In this document: positions 12,801 through 28,400 of the stretch, piece after piece
Layout of the letters: every line of letters starts with the position of its first letter
Position numbering within the stretch: the stretch's first letter is position 1
NCBI GenBank assembly: GCA_944470555.2
Contig: OX104134.1
Location: 103,844,701-103,908,700, forward strand
Direction of reading: 5' to 3'
Origin: Heterobilharzia americana
Taxonomy: Eukaryota > Platyhelminthes > Trematoda > Strigeidida > Schistosomatidae
DNA: 64,000 nucleotides
Program-made: the position numbers and the translations under genes
Notes under the pieces: generated by a model
Seen by the model: only the letters and a program-made list of their open reading frames with translations
Told to the model about the DNA's origin: nothing
Database searches by the model: none

Positions 12801-15800
12801 AGAAGTCAAAAATTCGTTCTCACCAAAAATTGACAGTGTACATCGCTGACCACTCCTCAAAAAGGATTTCAGAGTGATCAAGTACTTTCATGTGCACCAA
12901 TGGAAGTGGTTTCATTGGGTCGTGAAAACTAACAAGAAAGAAGATAGTAAAGAAAGGTTTCATTGAGACTAGATATTTTTTCAGAAGTTGCACATTCTTA
13001 TTTATAGCTACAACGAAAATATATGTCTGTCAGCAGCTATTGGGTCAAAATAAAGTCATTGGAGATGGTGATTGTGTAATAATCTATGAAGTAATGGGAC
13101 AGGTGAGATAAATGGTACAGTCATCTTAAAACTAAAAATTAGGGAATAAGGAAAGGGAATAAAAACAATAATGCTGAGTAATTAAATGAAACAAGTCCTT
13201 GAGGGTCTATGACCAAGGTAGAATTAGAGATTGAATGTACCTCTTTTGTACACAGAGATCAGACTTGAACTGGTGAATTATTAAGGCTTCTGTTATGTTC
13301 AGGTGGCTAGTCGGCGCTCGCTTCAAAATGTTTGTTTTGAATTTACTAATGACTTCGAAGAAAGATTCTGGTGGAGCAGAGTGACCTTTTGCATTCTCCT
13401 GCAGACAACTATTTAGGGTAGTAATCAGGGATGTATTTGGATAGAACACGCTTTATGCGGCCTATTTAACCAGTTCCGCACACATGTAGGTGATCCAAAG
13501 CTGTAGTTTATCCTTTACGCCCCTTCGAATCAGTTATTGGTTGACTGGAGAAAACAACCCGAAGTTGGCCAGAAAACTTTTCCTCAGTGCTTAACAGAAC
13601 CAATTCTAGGGTATCTTTGACATTGTATCTCTCCTAAATCCAATATCCATAAATAGTATCTCCTTACGAAATGCAAGGGTTTGATCTCGGTATTATTTTA
13701 AGGGTTGTAACCCACTGAGTAATTTTTGATGACCTTGTGTTGACTAATTAACCGTTGATGGATGTGGAACTCATAGTAACTATAAATACAAAAGTGTAGC
13801 TTCTAAAAATGATTCGTCGAGGAGAATGCTTTCTTCGCTGAATCGTCTTTTGTTAATTTTTCACTACCGTATATGAATGTTTTGATGGTTGACGAATAGC
13901 AAGGATCCTTTCAAGTTTGCTAAGGCAGATACCACGATCAGTTTTCGGGGAAGCTGTATACTGAAACGTCGATTCTCGAAATCATTCTAGAAATTTCTTC
14001 GTCATAATCGTATCCATCTAAATCATCCTTTTCTGAAACAACTCACTCAAAAGTATACCAATGAGACCGAAACTCGATTACGTGAAACAAAATGCAGTGT
14101 TTCATTGAGAGAACCTGCGTTTCATGTGAATTGTCAGACGATAAACGTAAGAAATCCAAAGACTACACAGGAACAATTACGAATGGACGCTCAGATGTAA
14201 GCCTAAAGTTTATGAAGAGTCTTAGAGCAACAAATTTTTAATTGGTTTTTCAGAAAATCCTGCGAAAAACGCAATTAACTTTCAAATATGTCTTTACCGA
14301 TATTCCAGTTTCAAGTGCTATCGTTAGGCTGTGATATTTCGATAGCTATAAATAGGACTGACGTAAGTTTGGTTTGGAAGTTCAAGTAACGAGAAAAACG
14401 GTCTAATTTAAGCTTCTAGCAAGAGTCTGTAACAATTTAAATCAATGATTTTGAATTACTACCTTCCCTCTGTGAATGCAAGACGGAATAGTTGAAAACT
14501 GTTGTCTAAAGAAACTAAAGCTCTTCTCAATGAACTTCCTAACACAAATCTTTAGTACAGTCGCGTAGGGTTTTAGAAAATAAAGTAGTTGTTCACATAT
14601 CTTAGGACTTCACTGTTTCGTTTCAAGTCATAAGCCTTTGTGGTGCTTAACGTAGGGACTTTTCTCCAGCCTAATGGTATCATTAGCCATCAGTTAATAG
14701 GAATAACTTACAAAATAATATGTGATCATAGACGTGGTTCCCAACCGACAAAATTTACTTCCTCATCTAACGAATCCTAATTTCATGACTTTATTTTGTA
14801 GTCAGTGCCACTTTAATTACCGTTACTGTTTTGAAAGCTAAGACCCGTAACTTGAAATTCCATGTAAACAAATGGTTCATATCTCTGAACTGTCGAACAT
14901 ACGCCCTGCATACTGAAATATTATTTATGGATATCTTATAAAAATGTTGCATACTAACTACACATGTAGGACTTTACTCTTTTTCTTGGCATAATTTTTA
15001 TTATTACAAATGCCTTCCAGAATTATCCACACTTGATGAAACCAACAATCGATTAAACGTGTGATTCGAAATGTGGCTCATCTTGAGAGACATTAATTTG
15101 TCCTCTCTTCATGTGAAACTTTCACAAACTGGTTTGGTTTAGACTTAAGCTATATACACCCTGTCACTATCCATATGAACTTTTGAGTTACATAGGAGAA
15201 GGGAATTGAAGCAGAAATAAAAAGTGGTTGGCTAAGGACAAATAAAACTACTGGAAACCGACTGCAGTTGTGTGCATTTCTGTTTTTATAGAGTTCAAAT
15301 ACTTCATTTATTTAATTTTTTTCCGTCTTTTTATAGTTTATTCCAGCATGACTTTCATTTAGCATCAAAGCAAGTATTTTTGAAACATACAGTCTGAGGT
15401 GAGAATATCTCCACTAGGTGTTACGTTACCTACCATCACAAAATCGTTCAAAGAGAAAATATCCAAACCTTATCACACGGTCTACTTCACATACTTTTGA
15501 GCGTCAAGATAAGGAGTACAGTCTAATCTTACCACCGCATCATGTCTTTTTCACATTTGAAGGTAGAGATAGTTAGAATTAATTTTTTAAAAACTGTTCT
15601 GCTGTCCAACCTGAATTAACTCAAGTGCTGATGGATGTCCGTAGTTTGAAATTACTCATACCAATTGGTAGCACTTCCCATATTGCTTTGATGTTCACTT
15701 TCTGAAGAAGTGAAAAGGCGTGAATCGATACAGTATTTCTACTGAATTCTACGTTTACCTCAGCAGTCAGTTGTGTTCTTTTCAATTTTTCCGCTTAGTA

Positions 15801-16173
15801 CTAGCTTTTGATACGTAAAATGTCAGTTTATCTTAACTTTTCTATCTCCACTGTTTTATAAATGAACAGGATTTATACGACGAGCATGGAGATACATTGG
15901 CGTTACAGTATGGCGGTAGTCAATTGGTTCATAATATAAACACTTATCGTAAAACGAAGAAACTCTCCAGTCATTCTCGTGATTTTGTCCAGACATTGTC
16001 TAGGTGAGCTGAGAAATATGTTTTAACTTAAGGTGTTTATTAGTTATAATCTTTTTCCTGCCAAATCACACTATTTTACAGATTATTTGCCATCAAAAAT
16101 GTTTTTTCTTCAGTAAATATTTTGATCAATGTAAAAGCATATCGTATTTGTTTGACTGACTGTTTAGTATGAA

Positions 16174-16248
<75 letters not shown>

Positions 16249-16350
16249 TCCAAAATAAAACTGTGTCTTTTGATAAGTGCATACTTTCTTGATTCCTCCT
16301 ACTGTCTATATGATTTCTTCAGGTCGTATGTGAAACTAAATGATAATAGC

Positions 16351-16411
<61 letters not shown>

Positions 16412-19400
16412 GTTGCTTTAGGACTTGTCTGTGCTAATGTCTCATCTGAAAATAGGAAGTAAAGTGATTGAGCGTGTTGATCACTCCACCTACTTGAGAA
16501 GTCACCTCAGCCCTTGAGGGATCAGTGACAGAAAAAATAGATACATAGATACGAGGGACTCGATTAGTTTTTGCTAACCTTCACTGTTTTTGGCACCGGT
16601 AAAATGTCTTATTAACTTCGAAGGTTCAAGTTTACTGTGTGCTAATTCTCTGTGCCCTAATTTACAGCTAATACATAACCCTTAAGAGTGGATATTTGGA
16701 GCCTGTGAATATTTGATTACCTTTACCATCATGACAGCATATACTTGCTCACATTTGTTGTGGAATGCCACATAATGGCGATAAATGAAGTGAAAGACCG
16801 ATGTACTCTATTGTAACTAGTCTGATAAAAAACCTACCTATAATAATAATAATTATTATTATTTTATTATTTGTCCATTGGGTTCTTAGTGGAACCTAAG
16901 GCTTCAGTAGCACGTCTGCATTCCTCTCTGTTGTCTGAAATCTTTTGAACCTGGCTCCACGACAGCCCACAAGCTCTCATTTCCTCCTCTCACGATCTCC
17001 TCCATGTCACTCTTGCCTCGGACACCCAAATTGTCGCTTCCCATCGGGTTTCCACTCGAGCAACTGGCCTGATGCGTGATGTCCTCAGTCGACCCTCTCA
17101 GTGTATGCCCAGTCCATCTCCACTTCCTTCCGCATATTTGTTGAGTGATAGGTTCTTGGTTGGTTCGTTGCCAGCCAGCCAGAGTTCCTTGTTGCCTATC
17201 CTTATTATTCTGGCTATCTGATCTTGGGTATCGAGTGAGCGTAGGCAGTTGTTGATGAATGTCTGTAGTTTGTTGGAAATCCCTTTCGTAACGTGCCAAG
17301 TTTCTGAACCATTTAGGAGTATTGACTTGACGTTGGCTTTGGAAATCCAAATCTTGTTCCACATGCTGAGTGGAGTGCAGGAGATCTCCACACTGGTTTC
17401 AGGTTAATGAACGCCTGTCTTGCTATCTTTCCGATCCTGGCTGGCTTTGACATCTTCGTCTATGCCGCCTGTAGTTGAAACAGTGCTGCCTAGATAGGTG
17501 AAGGAGGTTACTTCCTCTAAGTTTCTCCCGTTCATTGTGATTGAAGTTTGTAGTCGTTGTTGGTGGTGTTGTTGGTTGGGTATCTTCATCACCTCTGTCT
17601 TCTCTATATTCATTTGAAGTCCCGTCTTCGCTGCTTCGCCTCTTCTGTCAACTTGTTAGTTTTCGCCTGTAGATCTTCAAGTTTGTGTGACATTGGACAC
17701 AAATCATTGGCAAAATCCAAATCTTCTAGTCTCTTTTCATCAGTTCGGCGTATCACCCTCTTCTCGCTGTCCACTGTTTGCTGCATGATCCAGTCGACCA
17801 CAATCAGGAAGATCATCAGTGTTAGTAGGTGGCAGCCTTGTCTTACTCCTGTCTTCACTTCAGAGGCGCCACTGAGCTTACCACTGTGGATCACTTGGCA
17901 TGTGGCGTTGTCATATAGCTGTTGAATGAGGTTGATAAGGATTTGTTGCATTAAAATCGTAGTGCTGAAGCAGCTGCCTGTCAAATTACTTGTCGGTCGA
18001 CGCTGTCGAAGGCCAACTCAAAGTCGATGAAGTTGAGGTAAGGTGAACAGTTGACTGCCATTCTATGCTCTATTCTATGATGATGCGTAGCGTAGCTTTG
18101 CAATTTGTTCTATACGTGATTCGTTCTTTCTGAAGCCGGCCAGCCAGCTAGCCGTCCTGTTCCGGTCGTAATTTTGAATCCAATGCATTGTTTAGTCTCT
18201 TCAGGATGATGCGGCTTAATTTATGCTTGAAGTGGACAGGGGTGGAGCATGATTCCTCGTCAGTTCTTCCAAAGACTCAGGTCTCCCATCTCTGGGAGTT
18301 TGACAAGGTAGCCATTCTTCCAATCAGCAGGCAGGTACCTTTCCTCCCTTCATTCCTTCCTTGCTTCCTTGCCAACCTTCTGTAATAGTGGTGTGAGGGT
18401 GTCCGCTGTTGTCCCTGCGTCTGCTCTCATTGCTTCTGGAGGAATTCCATGTAGTTCTTCTGCTTTCCCGCATTTCAGCAGCTTTATGGCGCCCAGAACT
18501 TCAGCTTTTGTTGGAGGGCCTGTGTTCACTGATACTTCTGTGGCTGGGCTGCTGGTGACAGTTCTAGACCAGTTGCAGGTGATGGTGGTGGTCGATTCAA
18601 AGGATTTTTGAAGTGGTCAACCCATCGTTTCGTTTGTTTCTCTTCTTTGGTAATTATATTCCCTTCATGATCTTTTATTGGTTTCATCTACGTTGGTCTC
18701 TTCCCGGACAGTAACCTGGTTATTCGATACAATGCAGGTACCTTTCATTCCTTCCTTCCTTCCTCCCATCCAAACCTTCGGCAATGGTGATGTGAGCATG
18801 TCCGCCGTTGTCTCTGTGTCTGTTCTTAGTGCTTCTAGAGGAATTCCATCTCGTCTTATTGTTTTCTCGGATTTCAGTGACTTTATGGCGTTCATGACTT
18901 CACTCCTACTTTCGTCGGAGGGTTTGTGTTCACTGATAGTTCTGTGGCTGGGCTGCTGATGACAGTTCTGGACCAGTTGCAGGTGATGTGGTGGTGGTCG
19001 ATCCAAAAGATTTTTGAAGTGGTCAACCCTTCGTTTCGTTTGTTTCTCTTCTTTGATAATTATATTCCCTTCATTATCTTTCATTGGTTTCGGCTGCGTT
19101 GATCTCTTCCCTCCTTGATGGTTACCTTGTTATTGATATGATGTTGTCAGGTCTCTGTCTCTCCTATCTGCAGCCTGTTCTGTTTCACTTGCAAGTATCG
19201 TAGAAGTGTCTTTTGTCTTTCCGCGCACTCTTCTTCACTTCTTTGTCCAGTGCAGTGTTTTTTACAGGTTGTGTTCAGTTCATCTCCTCCTTGTTCATCC
19301 TTGCACCGGTTCATCTTCTGCTTCACCATCTTCCTCTCCCTCCTCTATCAGCTTCCATGAACCCGTCAAGATCCATTCTCTGTCTTGCCTCTCCCTCTTT

Positions 19401-22400
19401 CCAAATACAGTTATGCAGGTTTCTTTCCACATTGCTTTCAAAGAAGTTCAGTGTTCTTCCACTCAGGTTTCTTCAGGGATATCGATTAATATCTCCTGTT
19501 TCGTCTTGATGGCTGATGTGAAGATGTCGCCTGTAGTTTCGTCCTTCAGTTCAGTTTCTGTTCTGGGTGGTTGTTCAACCTGAACTGTAGTCTATCACCA
19601 GTCTCTGTGAAGTCTTTCAACTTGGTTTTGAAGGTTCCTTTCACTGGATAGTAAGTGGTGTGAACTTTCATCAGCTCACCCTCTTGATTTCATCTTGAGT
19701 CCAGTAGGCTGCGTCTCCACTTTCTATAGAGTGAAATGAAGTTGAACTGGTTTTTAGTGTATCCTGATGTGCGGTGAAATGCATGTCGCTGCCTTGTGAA
19801 TATCCTTGTGTTTGTACACACTGCCTCACTCCAACCACCAAATCGTTGAATGCGCAGAAGTCACCAAAGAGTTCTCCATTCTCATTCTTCACTTCACCAA
19901 GTGCTTTTAGACCCATGATAAGTTCTCTTCTTGTGTTGTCTGCTCCCAGTTTGGCTGGTATTCATGTCACCCCACCCATTAGAATGTTGATGTCGCCATT
20001 GCCAACTGGTGTGGGGTCTTGTTCAGTACTGATTGCAGTTGTGTATAGAATTCCTCCTTCTCCTCTTCACCTCCAGTATTTGTAGGTACGAAGCGTGGTA
20101 CTTTATGATTGTAACTTTGCTTCCTTTCGAGTTGAATCCACCTTGCTATCATGATCCTGATCCTACAGGAGGAGATTGGTTTCCACTGTATGAGAGAGAG
20201 CCTTCGATGCTCCTCAAGGGGACATCATGATAGCCACTGTGAAACTCAGTGTGTTCGTGGTTGTCGTCTGGGTGATAATATCGGAGTAGATAATTGACTC
20301 TCCAGTTGACAGTTTGGAGAGTCCACTTCCATTCCATCTGCAGATTCCCCACAGATTCCAAGTAATTCTATGCCATACCTTCTCATTTCTTTTGCAATCT
20401 GAGCAGCCTTGCTAGGTTTAAGCATGGTACGGACATTTCATGTCTCTGTGTTTACTTTCGCTTTCATCGAGGGGGATAAGACACATCGGCCAATTGGCTT
20501 CCCGAAGGCTTTCACCAGCTGGCGTCATTTCATCTCTTCGATTCCAGCGAGGAATAAGTTTATTTTTAAATCTTCTCTGTGTTTTGAAGTTTCTTTAGTG
20601 ATTGGATTGGCATTACGGTGTAGGGTTGCTAGCCCTATGCCCAATCTTACCTCTTTATCAGGCCCTAGGACCGGCTAGTAACTAGTGAACTAGTTAACCA
20701 GGCGAGGTTCCTTTTCTGTTTATAGCGTTTGATATTGTTAAGACATTCATAGCTTCTGAAGTTTCTACAAACGGAAACCTGAGTGTTGCATTGAACATAT
20801 TAACAAAGCAAAATGCATCATAACCAATCCTATTGATTTGAAAAATGAAATCTTCAGAATAAATCTTGTTTTAATGAAAAATGGATACTCTTGCACATCA
20901 TTATTGATCAAACGAATCGAACAGCAAGTAGTACTATTAGTAATAATAATAATATTAAGGGTATAACTAAGTTGTGGGCATCATTTATAATAATACCATA
21001 TTGCAAAGTTACTTCTGAACAGAATAAAAGAGTATACACGTCGTATGGTATTAATGTCTGTTTTAAACCTTCGAATTCACTAGAATAGATCGTAGTTAAA
21101 GTGAAAGATATATTGATTTTGGTGATTAGCAGAGGAACCTAGGACGCATGTTTCGTCCTACCTGGGACTCGTCAGCTGGTTGTACGTGCATTCCAGTCAG
21201 TGACGTTATCCTGACTGAGTCTGAGACCCAGCACTCATCGCTTCAATCGCCAAAGCGTAATTCACTGGGACATGAGAGCCATCTCTAGTGAAGCGAATAT
21301 CATGTGTTGTTATGATACTTGTAATTTCGCGCGCGTCCTGGATTCCTCTGCTAGTCACCAAGATCAATATAACATTATGAATATCTGACGGTATTGAGGC
21401 ATCTACGCAGGAGGCCGTCTTCCAAAGAGATCAAGCAGTCCGGCCCTCTATAGTAAGGGGGAATTACAACTGTCATAACACAAAGTGAATGATACAATTC
21501 CTAAGATGATGCAGAATAATTATGTCTACAAAATTAAATATTTGGGGAAAGTTGTTATGTACGAAACAACCACCAAGGAATCAAGATGAATTAAACAATT
21601 TAGAGGAGCCAACAGCAGTAGCTATGCATGCAATCGAAAGTGGACACATGATTGACTTTGGGAATGTAGATATATTATGAAAAGGTTTCTATTTCCATTA
21701 AGAGAGACTAACTTCCAAAGCTCTGAAAGTCTTAACAGTATCAAATGCTATAAATAGAAAAGAAGGAACAGACTTGTGACCTATTTAGCAAACATTAATC
21801 CGACAAGACCATTATAGATGACGCTTTCTAACTGAAGCTTCAATAACAATGACAGTTATTGATAGTTCATCAATAAAAATAAAAAAAGTGCATTCTATAA
21901 CATGCATAAACTTGTAATGACTAATCTTAGTTACTCAGGCTGGACAGAAAAACCACCTAACCAATGACCTTCATTCACTAAACATTTGATGTATCATTTT
22001 GATGTTAGAAAAATCCGTATTTTCTGCTGAAGAAGCAGTGGTTTACACAACGAAACGTTCCGAAATATCTTGATTTTCTAAAGATGGGAATTATATTAAA
22101 ATATATTCTTATAATGACAGTTTTCTTGTTATTTATATGTCAATAGTTGGAAATTTTAGGTAATATGATTAAAAGACGGTGTTGGTGTCGCATATGCACT
22201 CAAGTCTTTTCTACCTTGTAGATGTGACTTTCGGGTTATGTTATGCGGTGCCTTTAAAAACTAACTTACCAATCGCTGAAATAACCAATCCCGTGTCAGT
22301 ATTTCGACTATGAATAAAGTTATTCATAAAATAGACAATCGTAGTTGGTTATCTTATTGCACTTTAATGTTGTTCCCCTTGTCATTTCTCTCTGAACATA

Positions 22401-25400
22401 ATTATCCTCTTTTTTCGTTTGTTAATTTACTCTCTCAAGTTGATATGAAATCCAGCAGCTTGTAGTGACACGTAATCGCACTCTGTTCTACATTATTAAT
22501 GTCCATCTGTGTTTACTGTCATAAACAGCCAAGTGTTTCTTTAATTATAATAATTGTTAGTTGTAAATGCCTTAGGCAGTCGAAACGTTAATAAAAGTAC
22601 TGCCATGCTTTTTACTCAGTAGTTATGCTTTGAAGATATTTAACCATACCAATCGTCAATTGCAAAGTAATCTTTGGCATTATGTATGCTAATCTGTCAA
22701 TTACATTTACCACGCCACCATAGAACAGTGAATCAATGTTGCCGTTCATATTAGTTCGCGTTTCTTGTCAGTAAACAGTAAAAAGAAATTCAAAACTCAA
22801 GTTTCGTAATTGTTCACACTTGTCAGCAAAGTATACTTATTTTTCAAGAAACTCATTCTACCTATGACAGTTAAATTGTATCTATCAGTATCCTGGTTAC
22901 AGACGATACCAGTGATAAGTGTAAATTGGCCAAAAGGAAAAGTCAGTCTTACCAAGGTATGGGGGCCAAGTTGAAGACAAGTAGCAACAAGCCAATAACT
23001 TAGAACAACCAGTGAGAAACAACGGGTGTTGACGAATTACATCCACCGCAATGAAAAACAGCCACACACTCTCAGTTATCTTCTTTGAGCTGTTTAGTTT
23101 TTGAAGTTATAACTTGTAAACATCCATCTTTGATTGGACGGAATCAATCAGCTGCTATTGACATACGAGTTCCCGTGCAGGGTGCCTTAATATTGCCAGT
23201 ATTTCCAGTTTTTAATATCGCAACTGTGATTAATTGTTCACAATTCGTAGATCCGGCTACTGAAATGTATAATAATTACATTGCAGGCTTTTGGGTCGTA
23301 CTAAGACCTAAATGAATGTCACTCACCATCCGTATTGGAAAGTAGAAAAATCTTTATGTAGCATTTTGTAAAAATCTTCCTGTGTAGTTTTTATTTTATT
23401 CAATTTCTCACTTTTATTATTAATTCATTTATACAAACTTTTCGTCTAAGAGGTGCATTTTTTTGTCTTCTCTATGATTGGTGATCACGTTTTTATATAT
23501 TGACTGATTGTTCTGGGTCATTTGACATGTTGTTAGTTCAAGGCTGATATTTCTTATTTTTGCCGAGTGCCAGCTAGCAATAAACCTAGGTCTTGGAGTT
23601 CCTACAACTGATCCGTAACTATTTGCTACGAAGATATTTTCATATTAGCCAGATGACAGCTTGTTTTTACTTTCTACGTAAGAAATATCATTCATCTGAT
23701 TGCCAATGTTGACTCAGTCGTACACAAATTGTGTTTGACTATACACAAATGTGGATTGAATAAATATGTAAACTGTTTTCTAGTTGTGACATGAAAACCT
23801 ACTACTACTAATATTACTACTCTGTTTGTAACTTATAGTAGTGGAAGTCACGATGTATACAACTCAAAGACAATATTCAGGATCTCATACAGCAACAGCG
23901 ACTGATCTCTTTAGTCATATGAACTCAGGTATAGAAAAAGCGAAATCAGAACAATAACTTATACCTCTGGGTTTTTCACACACTCCAAGACACATTTATA
24001 ACCTTTTGGAGTATGTTTTTAGCCTTCAAACCTTGATCTAACATATAACTACTTGTTAAGGAAGAATTATTGAATAGCTAAAGTCTTTTCTTATTTGAAT
24101 AGGTCATACATGTATCATGATGCATACACCACGATTGTGATCCTCCTAGCTGGACGACCATATTGCTAACAAATCGATAGAATTCTGTCAGCACTAGATA
24201 TTGTGAGATTGGCTGCTGTTCATTGGCCAGTCAGTGTATGCAATTCACTCCCGCAGGAAGTCAATTCCAACCCGATTCGCTCAGTGGTAACATCTCTGGC
24301 TACAACACTGAATGACGCAAATTCGAATCTCACAGGCGACATCAGTTCCCTCGAGGTTCCAAATACGCCTTGCTAGCGAGTGCCAAGAAGTACGAAACAT
24401 AGGTTCAATACTTCCTGCTGATTGCTTTCATCCTTCAAAGTGCGCAGCGATGGTGAGCCTGCTATCTTGGTGGCCACATTGTAAAATGATCGCCAACAGA
24501 ATTCTATCAGCTCTCAGGACTAGACCACATGAGATCGGTTTCTCTCCAGTGACCAACCAATATATACCTTAATGTGTTTATTCCTACTAAATGCAGTACA
24601 TTTGACCTAGTAAATTGATATTTATAAAGTTGATTTTCGTTTATTTCAAACAACAGCTCTGTGTTACTCGCTCTTTAACTGTAGATATTATTCAAATAAA
24701 TTTTCTGATTGGGAGAAACAATGCGCAATCAGCCTATTTCTACGTGTATATCGTCCTAATCTTTGGTCTGGTACACTTTACGATTTTGTTAAAGATCATT
24801 TAATCCCGAGGTATTTACTTCATCAAAATGAAAGTTGTAAAACAGTTCATCAACTGCACGATAAATTGACAATGTTTCATTCGGATACAGATCAAATTCT
24901 AGCTGTTGTTGCTGCTTCACTTTCTGGTTGTATATGGGATTTATGCAGTGATGCCTACTTGCATTGGTTGGATGCTTGGTCACGTTTACCGATTTATCGC
25001 TATCCATTTACCAATTGGTGCTCTCGGGATTTGTTACAATCCTTACCTAGAGGGATGGATATAGCACAAAAGCCTAGTCTGTATGCTGAACACTGTCTAG
25101 CATTACCTTCTAATGATATAAGGTGAGTAGTAGAGGTAGTTAATTATAATTTGAACCTTCGTTTTTGAAAGTGAATTGATATCAGTCAGTTTTGTGAATC
25201 TATAGGACAAACTACTTGTTAATCCTTGTGATTTCCCAATTGATATTTTATGGTATTGAATGAGCTGACCTCTCTTGCTTGTGTTTGTTAAGTGCATATG
25301 CAGAACTCCAGTGGGGTTATCGGCCTAACCCCACTCGGTCAGTATGGTGAATTCTTGAAATTCACCATTCAAGTTTCTGCAGATTCTATGACCAGTTCTT

Positions 25401-28400
25401 GCAGTCTTGCAGGTGTACGTATGGAATTGAGTCTTTGGGCAGAAAGTGTACCACTCCACTGGATCCCAGTAAACAGTCACTTATCCTCTGTTCAGCTGAA
25501 CAGTACACTAAGAGCTAAAAAGAACAGTGGAACTCGTTTACATTTATTTGTCGTTTCCGCTTACCCACTGACTGCAACTCAGATGAAGTGAAGGATGGGT
25601 TCTACCGAAAAGTGTGAAACCCACTGTTGCAAACCAGTCGTTGGGAAGTGATTTTTGTTGCAGTTGACTTTATATGTATAAGTGGGTGGGGTAATTCAGA
25701 CAGACTGGAACTTAGGTGGGACTTTTGGAATGCCGAGTTTAGGAACAGATGACGGTGGTTACCTGCTACAACTGTGGTGAGATAATCATCTATTTCTGGC
25801 GAGCACCAACTTCAGACCGGAAGAGAGACCTCGTCTAACGTGATTTGCACAAAAGTCATCTCAGTGGTGGACACACCAGTTATCTCTTAAGAGGGTCGGT
25901 AGAAGACAGCTGCTTCTTCTGAAGCATGTGTTAGAACAAGGATCATGCTTTTGTTCAAGTGTGTGTATTTCTGTGACTAAGTGGACGCAGGAAAACCACA
26001 GCAAAAAAAAATTGCAAGTGATGCTTGGCAATGAGATTACTAAGAGTACTTTCAGCAGTAAACTGACTACAGGTTAACGTGTCTCATCCTGAAAAGGTCC
26101 ACTACGGTTTCTGGTCTAGTCTAAGAATGCCGTTGAAGGCTTTAGCTGGCTGTCAGTAAGTGGTTTGAAAGGTCAGTCGATCTCAGCAGCTTCTTCTGAA
26201 TTAATGGATGTATGTGAATGCATTTCTGCTGACTCCGAGCACAATAAAGAACGGAAGCAACCCGAAAATAAACTGACAAGAAGTCTTTGCAGTGACAGTG
26301 GTGCATAGAGAAAGTTAAAGAGGTGGAAAAGTCAGTGGTGAGAGATAGACAGCTGTTCAAACTGATCGAATAAACTATTGCAAGAGTTCCGATGTATGTT
26401 ATTCAGTCATATCCTGAATGGAACATGCTCGCGTGTCTCACAACTCTTGCTGAGTTTGAGTTGTTATTAATCTTAGGCTACAATGTGCACATAAGCTGGT
26501 ACTGAAGATATTTAAGGATGGTTGTCGAGGGTTATTGTTTAGATTTAGGAAAGTGTTAACTGGTGTATGGCAATCAGATAAGATCCGCTTTGACTGCCTT
26601 CGTGTTTCCTTATTTATAGTGTTTATGTTGATGCAGTGTTACCACTTAACATAAAAGTTAAAAATAGAGTTTAAGAGAGAGAATCAGAAAGTCCATGACT
26701 GAAGTTTTGAACCTTCATCGACTAAATTGGCTGCGTTACGTAATAAATCTACCTAGTCACCGTCTCCTCTGTCTCACAATGTTATCTGGAGCTGATGTAA
26801 GCTGGATGAAGGTTACAGACTGGAAAAGCCGAAAATGATAACCGTCCATGAAATGCTTGACTATCAGTCTGAGCCATATAGGGCGATGTAGACTTCCATG
26901 TTGAGGTCAGCTTAACAAATAAAACCGATGGTTGGAAACTATGTAATATGCTTCAGAACCGAGCTCAGTCGTGCAGATGCAACCATAAATTATCTCCATC
27001 TAAATCGTCACACTGAATCTTATGATTGTCTCATTCCCGTTTCCTCTATCTCTGATTTCTGTCACTTTCAGCTGATTTCTTCCCTACTTGTTTTGCTTCC
27101 TATTGCTGCTTTCCACTTCGCGGTGTTGATATGATGTGTGAAAACTTATATCTTCACGTAGTAATGCCATGTGCCACGTTGTTGCTGACGTTCTGCTGGA
27201 ACTTGCGTTCATAAACAAGGGTGCATTATTAGTATTCTCGAAAAACCCCCACAGAGACCCATAGAAAAATTAGAATAGGCAATTGGGAGAAGAGACTATT
27301 TTTGGCGATTTCATTCACTAGGTTGTGAAAGCGCATATCTTTAAAAATTTTTGGTGAGAATGGACAATTTATTTTGTTTTTCTGAAAGCAGTTTTGTAAA
27401 GCTTAGCAACACGCAAAATAATGCATATGAAAATCGGAGTATCATTCGTATCCTGAAATCTTCAAAATGTTTATGACTATAAAAAAGTAACCAAAAGGTG
27501 TAGTAACATGTAAAGCTAAGTTGTCATCATAAAAAATGCAGGGTTGCTAAGATTAGTGAGTATTGTTCAAGTTATCATAGAAATTAATTAAAGACGACAA
27601 AGTTTTAATAACGAAGTTGAGTTTGATGAGAAAACATTTAATCAACGAATTATTATCAAGATGAGTATAGTGACAAGCAATAGTAGATAATATGCAAGAA
27701 ATGGATAGAATGAAAGAGTTAGAAGGCAGGGATGCTTTGAAGTGCTGAAGACCAACACCATGAAACGAGCAAAGGTTGAACAAGTTTCTTTTGTCTGCAA
27801 AGCTCCTACTTTTCTATCTGAATTGGTAAAACCTTGGCAATACAACGAATGGCACTTGAGGCAGTTTTAAGGCATGCGTTCAAGGGGTCCATATACTGAG
27901 AGTAACTATTCAATTTGATCCAGTATAATCATCAACTGGAAACGATAGGCATCAATGAAAAACAAATGATACCCGTTACACAAACTCAGATTATCACAGA
28001 AACCAACATAACTATAAATGAAGCGTGAATACTCTCAAAAGTGTGATTGCGTTCAGCACTATATAAGATACCGAACGAAATATACTTCAAGGTGTTATTT
28101 GCCTGGAGGCAATTGGGTGGAAACTCTGCAGAACGTAGGTTTTGTGTTTGTTCGCACTCACCATCAAGGCATATCTGCAACCTTGAGGGGACGAATGTCC
28201 TGCCCGAGAAAAGCAAGCAATCTCATGTACGCTGTGATGCTGAGCCTCTTATCTTGGTGGTCACATTGCAAAATGGTCGATGGAATACGGTCAGCACTCA
28301 GGACTAGACAACATGAAATTGGTTGTTCTCCAGTGACCATTCAGTGTACATGAAAGTTTAAAATAGTACTGTCTAGATTATAACATTAAAAAGAAAAAAA

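Noticed and set aside
16076..16282. Ile-Tyr repeat open frame (also 60695-60895)
   Set aside because: Translation of a (TA)n microsatellite.
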